Shown here one piece after another: positions 24,231 through 29,901 of a stretch of DNA of 29,901 nt; positions within the stretch are counted from its first letter, which is position 1; the number at the start of each line of letters is the position of its first letter. This DNA is from JANQRV01 sp964533785 (GTDB lineage Bacteria; Bacteroidota; Bacteroidia; Chitinophagales; Saprospiraceae): the NCBI GenBank assembly GCA_964533785.1, contig CAZHNG010000027.1, positions 1-29,901 of the forward strand. The letters are read 5' to 3'. The position numbers and the translations under genes are program-made. The notes under the pieces were generated by a model, which ran no database searches, was not told the origin of the DNA, and saw only the letters and a program-made list of their open reading frames with translations.

Positions 24231-24905
24231 TTATGGAGTTTGCCGAATTTCTTCTATCATTGCTAATGTCTCTCGAACTAAGGTAGTAATTTCGCTGAAT
24301 TTTCCGGCTTTAATCCAGTCCTTTCTCATTAGCTTTGAACCCATTCCAACGCAGGTCACACCGGCATCAAACCATGCTTGAAGGTTTTCTTTAGTCGGTG
24401 ATACGCCGCCGGTAGGCATAATGCTGGTCCAGGGGCATGGTCCTTTGATGGCTTTCACGAAGGCCGGCCCCAAAGTACTGCCTGGGAAAACTTTTACGAT
24501 TTCTGCTCCCAGTTCTTCGGCTCTGCCGATCTCGGAGAGGGTACCGCAACCGGCAGCCCACAAGATCTTTCTGCGATTGCAGGTCAAGGCAACATCCTCT
24601 CTTAGGTTGGGCATTACCACAAAGTCGGCGCCAAGTTGAATATAAAGCGAAGCGGTTCCAGCATCCTGTACGGAACCTACTCCCATCATTAATTCTGGTA
24701 GTTCCCGGCGCGCGTATTTCGTCAACGCGCCGAAAACCTCGTGCGCAAAGTCACCTCGATTGGTAAATTCCAATAATCGGGCTCCACCGGCGTAGGCTGC
24801 ATTCAATGCCTTTTTTGCTAAATCAATATCGGAATGGTAAAACAAGGGCACCATCCCTTGCTCTGCCATTTTTTGCGCTACTTGAATTCTGGTAAATTTT
24901 GCCAT
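24231..24905 (-). CDS. kdgA: KDPG aldolase (2-keto-3-deoxy-6-phosphogluconate aldolase)
   Basis: This 224-residue class I aldolase cleaves KDPG to pyruvate and glyceraldehyde-3-phosphate, the last step of hexuronate catabolism here. Catalytic residues align with the Eda family: Glu46 and Arg50 in LLEFTNRGDFA, the Schiff-base Lys138 in GAEIVKVFPG, and the phosphate-binding PTGG at 164-167. The segment usually written PGxxTP appears as AAGCGTLSEI, with Ala where Pro is common. Some family members also act on 4-hydroxy-2-oxoglutarate. It is 51 bp downstream of kdgK and clearly part of the operon. Confidence 0.94.
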   Translation of the reverse strand: MAKFTRIQVAQKMAEQGMVPLFYHSDIDLAKKALNAAYAGGARLLEFTNRGDFAHEVFGALTKYARRELPELMMGVGSVQDAGTASLYIQLGADFVVMPNLREDVALTCNRRKILWAAGCGTLSEIGRAEELGAEIVKVFPGSTLGPAFVKAIKGPCPWTSIMPTGGVSPTKENLQAWFDAGVTCVGMGSKLMRKDWIKAGKFSEITTLVRETLAMIEEIRQTP

Positions 24906-24912
24906 AAGAATT

Positions 24913-24968
24913 GTAGTTAGTGAATAGTTAAAGGTCTTAGTTGTCTCTTGTCCCTACTATCTACTAAC
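24913..24968. repeat. Eight-unit degenerate heptamer array across the kdgK stop codon
   Basis: The kdgK-kdgA spacer can be divided into consecutive 7-bp units from 24913. The first four begin with GT (for example GTAGTTA), then TTGTCTC and TTGTCCC (24941-24954), then TACTATC and TACTAAC (24955-24968). The kdgK stop codon (24957-24959) lies inside the seventh unit. Neighbouring units resemble each other more than distant ones. Confidence 0.5.
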
Positions 24969-25994
24969 CCTTCCGCTGGCGTCACCCTTTAAGAGCTTCT
25001 CCACTTCTTCGACAGTAGAAAGGTTCGCATCACCGTAAATAGTATGCTTCAAAGCAGAAGCAGCCACCGCAAAGTTCAACGCTTTTTGATCGTCGTCCGG
25101 ATGGTTGATCAAGGCATAAATTAAACCGCCCATGAAACTATCGCCGCCGCCAACTCTATCAACGATGTGGGTCAGTTGGTAAGTAGGGGCTTCGTACAGC
25201 CTTTTACCATCGTATAGCACACCAGACCAAGAATTATGTGAAGCACTAATGGAACCTCGCAAAGTAATGATCACTTTCTTTGCTCTGGGAAAGCGATCCA
25301 TCAATTGCTGACAGACCGATGTGTAGGCTTGCGCATCAACAGTATCTCCTTTTGTAACATCAACCCCTTCGGGATGTATGCCAAAATGCTTTTCAGCATC
25401 CTCTTCATTGCCTAGAATAATATCACATCCGGCAACCAACTCAGGCATAATTTCCCCGGGAGTTTTCCCATATTTCCACAATTTTTTGCGGTAATTGAGA
25501 TCCGTAGATACCATTATCCCCATTTTATTGGCAGTTTGTATAGCCTCCAGGCATACATCCGCTGCCCCTTGAGAAATAGCGGGCGTTATACCGGTCCAGT
25601 GGAACCACTGGGCATCTGCGAATACGCTTTCCCAATCGATCATGCCCTTTTCTATTGTAGAAATAGCGGAATGCGCGCGGTCGTAGATCACTTTACTACC
25701 CCGGCTGATGGCCCCCATTTCTAAGAAATAGATCCCCAATCGTTCTCCTCCTCTAATGATGCGATCCACTCCAACGCCTTGTTTGCGCATTTCCATCATA
25801 GCGCAATCCCCAATATCGTTCTTTGGTAAGCGCGTTACAAATTCTACGGGTAAACCATAATTGGCTAGTGACACTGCTACATTACTTTCTCCACCGCCGT
25901 AAATAACCTCAAAGGTACTGGCCTGACTGAATCTTTTAAATCCAGGTGGAGTTAAGCGCAACATAATTTCTCCGAAAGTGACTATCTTTTTCAT
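24957..25994 (-). CDS. kdgK: 2-keto-3-deoxygluconate kinase
   Basis: This is a 345-residue PfkB/ribokinase-family sugar kinase that phosphorylates KDG to KDPG. The N-terminus KKIVTFGEIMLRLTPPGFKRFSQA is typical of KdgK, followed by the family Gly-rich motif GGGESNVAVSLANYGLPVEFVTRLPKND (33-60). The C-terminal PfkB signature has catalytic Asp285 in DRVGGGDSFMGGLIYAL. The last codons (GRVSR and the stop) fall inside a heptamer array, so the C-terminus may vary between relatives. It lies between uxaC (100 bp upstream) and kdgA. Confidence 0.95.
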   Translation of the reverse strand: MKKIVTFGEIMLRLTPPGFKRFSQASTFEVIYGGGESNVAVSLANYGLPVEFVTRLPKNDIGDCAMMEMRKQGVGVDRIIRGGERLGIYFLEMGAISRGSKVIYDRAHSAISTIEKGMIDWESVFADAQWFHWTGITPAISQGAADVCLEAIQTANKMGIMVSTDLNYRKKLWKYGKTPGEIMPELVAGCDIILGNEEDAEKHFGIHPEGVDVTKGDTVDAQAYTSVCQQLMDRFPRAKKVIITLRGSISASHNSWSGVLYDGKRLYEAPTYQLTHIVDRVGGGDSFMGGLIYALINHPDDDQKALNFAVAASALKHTIYGDANLSTVEEVEKLLKGDASGRVSR

Positions 25995-26060
25995 GTTTGT
26001 GGATTATAAAGTTGAATTCTGCCGGTAACCGTCAGAAAAAAATTAGTACCGAATTACACA

Positions 26061-26109
26061 CATTGCCCATTGCCCATTGCTCATTGCTCATTGCTCATTG
26101 CTCATTGCC
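26061..26109. repeat. Seven-unit CATTGCY heptamer array across the uxaC stop codon
   Basis: Seven uninterrupted 7-bp units, each CATTGCC or CATTGCT, occupy 26061-26109. On the gene strand the unit is RGCAATG. The uxaC stop codon (26095-26097) and its last four codons lie inside the array. Because the period is 7, each 21 bp of array presents a TGA in every frame, so change in copy number would alter only the last few residues. Confidence 0.85.
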
Positions 26110-27519
26110 CACTACTTCACCCTTCATCGCAAACTCAAAATACCTTTCCGCATTGTAATAGCAAATATTTTCTATCATTTCCCCCAGCCATTTCAAATCA
26201 TTCGGTAATTCTCCTTTAGCGACTTCTTCCCCTACTTTGTTGCAAAGTATTCTACGGAAATATTCATGACGAGGGAAAGATAAAAAACTGCGGCTATCCG
26301 TCAACATGCCAATGAATCTACTTAAAAGCCCCATATTTGATAGGGCATCGATTTGTTTTTCCATGCCGTCTTTCTGGTCTAAAAACCACCAGGCGGATCC
26401 CCATTGCATTTTACCAGGAACTCTGCCGTCGCCGTAATTGCCGGCCATGGTTGCGAATACCTCATTATCTCTTGGATTGAGGTTGTATAGAATTGTTTTG
26501 GTCAATTTATCTTCCGTATCAAGACGATTTAAGAACCGGGACAAAGGAATAGCTTGTTTAAAATCGCCGATGGAATCGCAACCCACGTCCGCACCAATGC
26601 TACTGAGCAAGCGGTCATTATTATTGCGCAAGGCTCCCAGGTGGAATTGCTGAGTCCAACCAAGTTGGTGGTATAATTGTCCGAGAAAATGCAATAGGGC
26701 GGATTGGTACTGAAGGGCTTCGCCTGGAAATATTTCCTGGTTTTGTAGCCGCCTTTTTAATATCTTATTAACCTCATCTTCAGTATAATCACTCGCATAC
26801 ATTTGTTCCAGGCCATGATCCGAAAGGCGGCAACCCATAGAATGGAAATATTGAGCCCGTTTTTCCAGAGCAGCTTTCAGATCCTGCAACTCTAGAATTT
26901 CGATATCGGCGGCTTCTCCCAGTTGTTGAATGTATGCTGCGAAGTCTTCTTGTTGGATCAGGATGGCCTTATCGGGTCGGAAGGCAGGCAGCACTTTGAT
27001 TTCAAAGTCATTTTCAGCTAATTGTTGATGGAAGTTGAGATCATCGATGGGATCATCCGTAGTACAGGCGATCCGGACTCTCATTTTCCGCAAGATACTT
27101 TGAGTAGACAAGCTTGGTAGTTGAGCATTGGCTTGTTCATAGATCGTTCGGGCAGAGGTTTTGTCCAAAAGAGTATCGATGTCGAAATAACGTTTTTGTT
27201 CCAGATGCGTCCAATGATATAAGGGGTTACGCATAGTATAGGGAACAGTTTCAGCCCATTTTTCGAATTTTTCCCAGTCGCTTGCTGCTCCGGTAATGTA
27301 GTGCTCGTCAATACCGTTAGCACGCATTGCCCGCCATTTGTAATGATCGCCTTTAAGCCATATTTCCGTTAGGGAGTCAAAAGTTTTATTCTCCGCAATT
27401 TCTTGTGGAGATAAATGATTGTGATAGTCTATGATCGGCATTTTAGCTGCATAATCGTGATACAGTTCTTTCGCCGGTTCAGAATATAATAGAAAATCTT
27501 TATTAAGAAAAGTGCTCAT
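26095..27519 (-). CDS. uxaC: Glucuronate isomerase
   Basis: This 474-residue member of the uronate isomerase family converts D-glucuronate to D-fructuronate (and galacturonate to tagaturonate). The start at 27519 (MSTFLNKDFLLYSEPAKELYHDYA) gives the canonical N-terminus. An ATG at 27570 overlapping the uxuA stop would add 17 residues encoded by repeat sequence and is rejected. The metal motif DYHNHLSP is at 31-38 (His33, His35). Family segments LTEIWLKGDHYKWRAMRANG, DCSIGDF-like CDSIGDFKQ, NPRDNEVFATMAGNYGDG and LTDSRSFLSFPRHEYFRRILC are present. The C-terminal GNEQ is encoded by the heptamer array. Confidence 0.96.
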   Translation of the reverse strand: MSTFLNKDFLLYSEPAKELYHDYAAKMPIIDYHNHLSPQEIAENKTFDSLTEIWLKGDHYKWRAMRANGIDEHYITGAASDWEKFEKWAETVPYTMRNPLYHWTHLEQKRYFDIDTLLDKTSARTIYEQANAQLPSLSTQSILRKMRVRIACTTDDPIDDLNFHQQLAENDFEIKVLPAFRPDKAILIQQEDFAAYIQQLGEAADIEILELQDLKAALEKRAQYFHSMGCRLSDHGLEQMYASDYTEDEVNKILKRRLQNQEIFPGEALQYQSALLHFLGQLYHQLGWTQQFHLGALRNNNDRLLSSIGADVGCDSIGDFKQAIPLSRFLNRLDTEDKLTKTILYNLNPRDNEVFATMAGNYGDGRVPGKMQWGSAWWFLDQKDGMEKQIDALSNMGLLSRFIGMLTDSRSFLSFPRHEYFRRILCNKVGEEVAKGELPNDLKWLGEMIENICYYNAERYFEFAMKGEVVGNEQ

Positions 27520-27529
27520 GATATAAGGG

Positions 27530-27557
27530 TGATGATTGATAATTGATGATTGAATGA
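27530..27557. repeat. Four-unit TGATRAT heptamer array in the uxuA-uxaC spacer
   Basis: Units TGATGAT, TGATAAT, TGATGAT and a drifted TGAATGA begin at 27530, 27537, 27544 and 27551. They fill most of the 47-bp spacer between the uxuA stop (27567) and the uxaC start (27519), directly upstream of the uxaC start. Confidence 0.6.
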
Positions 27558-27566
27558 GGCATATCG

Positions 27567-28754
27567 TCAATTCCAGCTTCTTAAAATTCCCAGCTCGAGG
27601 CCGCGCAATTCGGCTAATCCCCTTAACCTGCCAATTGCAGAATATCCGGGATTGGTGACCTTTTGCAGATCATCGAGCATTTTATGGCCGTGATCAGGTC
27701 GCATGGGGATGGACTGTTCTCGTTGCTGTTGCTGTTTTAGCAAAGCCCGCATAACCGCATACATATCCACGTCGCCATCGAGGTGGTCGGCTTCGTAGAA
27801 ATTGCCGAATTGATCCCTTTTGGTACTTCGCAGATGAATGAAATTAATACGGTGCCCTAGCCTTTCTACCATTCCAGGAAGATCATTATCCGGTCTTACG
27901 CCGTAGGAACCGGTACAAAAGCAAAGTCCATTAGCACTGCTGTTTACACTATCGATGATTGCTTTGGCATCTGCTTCCGTACTGACCACCCTGGGAAGTC
28001 CCAATAAATTAAAAGGAGGGTCATCAGGATGTATGGCCATCCTAACCCCGACTGCTTCAGCGGTTGGAATGATCGCCTGTAAAAAGGCGATCAAATTTTC
28101 ACGTAGCTGCGCCGCATCAATCCCTCGATAAGTGTCTAAAATGGCTTGAAAAGCTTTGAGGGAAACGGCACCCTCTGTCGTTTTTCCAGGTAATCCAGCA
28201 ATTATGTTTTGCACTAAAGATATGCGTTCTTTGTCTCCTAACTGTTTTAAATACGCTTTGGCTCTTACGATTTCATCATCAGAATATTCAGTCTGCGCTC
28301 CCGGTCTCTGCAAAATAAAACAATCGAATGCCGTATAGGCATCCCGGTTGAAATATAATGCTTCGGATCCATCCGGCATAGTATAGCTTAAATGCGTTCT
28401 GGTCCAATCGACTACTGGCATAAAGTTGTAAGTAATGATGTTAATCCCGCATTGAGCAAGGTTTTTAATGGTTTGTTTGTAGTGCTCAATGAACTGCTCA
28501 CAGTTTCCGCTACCACGCTTAATATCTTCGTGTACGGGTACGCTTTCCACAACTGACCAAACCAGGCCTGCTTCTTCGATGATCGCTTTTAGCTTCCGGA
28601 TGGCTTCTACCGGCCAAATTTCTCCATTAGGTATATCGTGTAAAGCAGTAACAACGCCCGTTGCTCCGGCTTGCCTGATATGACTGAGCGGAACCGGGTC
28701 ATTCGGACCATACCACCGCCAAGTTTGAAGCAGTTTTTTATAGGTTGCTGCCAT
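27567..28754 (-). CDS. uxuA: Mannonate dehydratase
   Basis: This 395-residue enzyme dehydrates D-mannonate to 2-keto-3-deoxygluconate. It has the TIM-barrel layout of the UxuA family: TWRWYGPNDPVPLSHIRQAGATGVVTALHDIPNGEIWP at the N-terminus, GINIITYNFMPVVDWTRTHL, the metal-binding region VGVRMAIHPDDPPFNLLGLPRVVS, CFCTGSYGVRPDNDLPGM, and INFIHLRSTKRD followed by FYEADHLDGDVDM and the C-terminal MRPDHGHKML with conserved His residues. The length matches the family. It follows the SDR gene by 54 bp and precedes uxaC. Confidence 0.96.
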   Translation of the reverse strand: MAATYKKLLQTWRWYGPNDPVPLSHIRQAGATGVVTALHDIPNGEIWPVEAIRKLKAIIEEAGLVWSVVESVPVHEDIKRGSGNCEQFIEHYKQTIKNLAQCGINIITYNFMPVVDWTRTHLSYTMPDGSEALYFNRDAYTAFDCFILQRPGAQTEYSDDEIVRAKAYLKQLGDKERISLVQNIIAGLPGKTTEGAVSLKAFQAILDTYRGIDAAQLRENLIAFLQAIIPTAEAVGVRMAIHPDDPPFNLLGLPRVVSTEADAKAIIDSVNSSANGLCFCTGSYGVRPDNDLPGMVERLGHRINFIHLRSTKRDQFGNFYEADHLDGDVDMYAVMRALLKQQQQREQSIPMRPDHGHKMLDDLQKVTNPGYSAIGRLRGLAELRGLELGILRSWN

Positions 28755-28793
28755 AATTACAGTTGAGATTGAAATTAATGTAGTTTATGTCAA

Positions 28794-28814
28794 TCTAGAC
28801 TTTTGACGCTAGAC
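28794..28814. repeat. Three-unit TAGAC heptamer array across the SDR stop codon
   Basis: TCTAGAC, TTTTGAC and GCTAGAC are contiguous 7-bp units starting at 28794, 28801 and 28808. They belong to the NNTAGAC family of 22595-22629. The SDR stop codon (28809-28811) lies in the third unit. Confidence 0.6.
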
Positions 28815-29624
28815 ACCCGAAAAAGCGCTGAATCCACCATCAACGGGTACAACGATCCCGGTGATGAATTTGGCGGCATTACTGCATAACCAGACGGCTG
28901 TTCCAATCAACTCATCGGGCTCACCGAATCTTTTCATTGGTGTATGGTCAATAATAGTTTGTGCTCGTTGAGTATAGCTGCCGTCATCGTTGAGTAGTAA
29001 TTTTCTGTTTTGCTCACCGATAAAAAAGCCTGGAGCGATAGCATTCACACGTATTCCTTCTCCGTATTTATCCGCCATTTCTACCGCGAGCCATTTGGTG
29101 AAATTATCGATCCCCGCTTTAGCAGCGCTATAACCTACTACTCTGGTGATGGCTTGTTGTGCGGCCATGGAAGAAATATTGATAATACATCCTTCCTTTT
29201 GAGCAGCTATTTGCTCTCCGAATATTAAGGAAGGAAGTACTGTACCCTTGAGGTTCAAAGCTACTACTTTATCAAAGTCATCAATAGAAAGATCGAAGAA
29301 ATTTTGTTCCGGCCCGATCGTTGCCCCCGGCAGGTTGCCACCTGCTACATTGATTAAAATATCTATTTTTCCCCAGGTTTGGACTACTATACCGCATGCA
29401 TTTTCCAGGTCTTCCCGTTTGAGTACATCACCTCTTAAAGCGATGGCGTTCCCTCCTTTTTTAGTTATGGTGGCTACACATTCTTTGATCTTATTTTCGG
29501 ATCTGCTGAGAATACCCACCTTAGCTCCTGCTTCGACAAGGCCATTCACGATCGCTTCACCCAGTGCCCCCGTGCCACCGGTCACTACGGCTACTTTGCC
29601 GCTTAAGTCAAATAACTTGAACAT
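28809..29624 (-). CDS. SDR oxidoreductase, probable fructuronate reductase
   Basis: This is a 271-residue short-chain dehydrogenase/reductase. The cofactor motif is VVTGGTGALGEAIVNGL near the N-terminus, followed by NVAGGNLPG; the catalytic Ser lies in IINISSMAAQQ and the YxxxK pair in GYSAAKAG, then RVNAIAPGFFIGEQN. As first gene of the operon next to uxuA and uxaC, with no UxuB of the long-chain polyol dehydrogenase family present, it most likely reduces D-fructuronate to D-mannonate. SDR enzymes of this type play that role in several uxuA operons. KduD-like 2-keto-3-deoxygluconate or 5-keto-gluconate activity is the alternative. The start MFKLFDLSGKVAVVTGG is canonical. Confidence 0.88.
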   Translation of the reverse strand: MFKLFDLSGKVAVVTGGTGALGEAIVNGLVEAGAKVGILSRSENKIKECVATITKKGGNAIALRGDVLKREDLENACGIVVQTWGKIDILINVAGGNLPGATIGPEQNFFDLSIDDFDKVVALNLKGTVLPSLIFGEQIAAQKEGCIINISSMAAQQAITRVVGYSAAKAGIDNFTKWLAVEMADKYGEGIRVNAIAPGFFIGEQNRKLLLNDDGSYTQRAQTIIDHTPMKRFGEPDELIGTAVWLCSNAAKFITGIVVPVDGGFSAFSGV

Positions 29625-29744
29625 ACGATAAAATTATATTAGGCCACCTCTTGTATTTTACTCAATACAAAGAGATTGTTTCAAAATAAAGGAAAAATAA
29701 ATTTAACCTATAGACATCAATACGTTCCTCCAACCCTTACATGA
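29625..29744 (-). promoter_or_regulatory. Uronate operon upstream region with a TTGTATT/AATACAA inverted repeat
   Basis: The 120-bp gap between the ECF sigma gene end and the SDR start contains TTGTATT (29651-29657) and AATACAA (29664-29670), a perfect 7-bp inverted repeat with a 6-bp centre, 27-46 bp upstream of the SDR start. The size and symmetry suit a GntR- or LacI-type operator. No exact TAnnTTTG element was found. No such regulator gene lies in the window. Confidence 0.4.
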
Positions 29745-29901
29745 TCATAATTGATCTTCTTGATAAGCCTTTAGTTTTTGACGAAGCGTGATCAGAGAGC
29801 GCCGCATGTGAGTTTCTACCGTTTTGATCGAAATGCCCAACCTGTCCGCGATTTCAGTGTACTTTAATCCATAATCCCTGCTCAAACGAAATATTCTTTT
29901 C
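29745..29901 (-). CDS. ECF sigma factor, C-terminal part (runs off the window)
   Basis: The frame read from the window edge gives 51 residues, KRIFRLSRDYGLKYTEIADR... then LGISIKTVETHMRRSL and ending QEDQL, with stop at 29745. This is region 4.2 of a sigma-70 family ECF factor: LSRDYGLKYTEIADRLGISIKTVETH is the helix-turn-helix, with the wording typical of the Bacteroidota-expanded group that often drives SusC/SusD or TonB-dependent transport loci. The N-terminal part (region 2) is outside. It lies upstream of the uronate operon on the same strand, though the 120-bp gap makes co-transcription uncertain. Confidence 0.85.
   Translation of the reverse strand, partial: KRIFRLSRDYGLKYTEIADRLGISIKTVETHMRRSLITLRQKLKAYQEDQL

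Noticed and set aside
22595..26109. Heptamer arrays considered as CRISPR or phage attachment sites
   Set aside because: There are no spacers between units, the units are only 7 bp, and no cas genes or integrase lie nearby.
27520..27570. ATG at 27570 overlapping the uxuA stop as ATGA, giving uxaC a longer N-terminus
   Set aside because: The extra 17 residues are encoded by the TGATRAT repeat array and are absent from the family; the start at 27519 gives the canonical N-terminus.

Overview
The window looks like a chromosomal segment from a member of the Bacteroidota, most likely a Saprospiria/Lewinella-like lineage. The phylum call rests on several features. Genes generally lack Shine-Dalgarno sequences. 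There are -7 elements of the TAnnTTTG type before parB, trmN6 and the Tat-type isomerase. NusB is of the long (~310 aa) form, a sigma/anti-sigma/DUF4097 module is present, and secreted proteins carry typical lipoboxes. The genus is a guess. No rRNA, tRNA, CRISPR array, prophage or intact insertion sequence was seen.

Left part (1-13000): an exported M20 metallopeptidase; a MORN-repeat lipoprotein; glpD; a module of DUF4097 protein, membrane anti-sigma-like protein and ECF sigma factor; an outer-membrane beta-barrel protein; a large lipoprotein with a periplasmic-binding fold whose start overlaps the end of guaA; a decayed DUF2268 fragment; and an orphan BlaI/MecI-type repressor divergent from a Tat-exported Gfo/Idh/MocA oxidoreductase.

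Middle (13000-21200): housekeeping genes nusB, trmN6, parB (without parA), fbaA and dnaG, then a small secreted protein and a Tat-type sugar isomerase/epimerase-like protein. The isomerase has a long structured leader that ends in a 26-codon ORF overlapping its start codon by ATGA.

Right part (21238-29624, all minus strand): an eight-gene hexuronate catabolic operon in the order SDR oxidoreductase, uxuA, uxaC, kdgK, kdgA, dctP, dctQ, dctM. Together these would import a uronate by a TRAP system. UxaC makes fructuronate, the SDR protein probably reduces it to mannonate, UxuA dehydrates that to KDG, KdgK phosphorylates it and KdgA cleaves KDPG to pyruvate and glyceraldehyde-3-phosphate. The galacturonate branch (uxaA/uxaB) is absent. 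A truncated ECF sigma factor enters from the right edge.

The most unusual signal is in the spacers. Many intergenic gaps, especially nearly every junction of the uronate operon, contain short tandem arrays with an exact 7-bp period but different unit sequences (NNTAGAC, CATTGCY, TGATRAT, TTGTCYC/TACTAWC and others). Several of these arrays run across the stop codon of the upstream gene. One family (NNTAGAC) recurs at four or more places, and at two of them is followed by a near-identical 18-bp sequence. I treat this as the main candidate for an undescribed repeat system.
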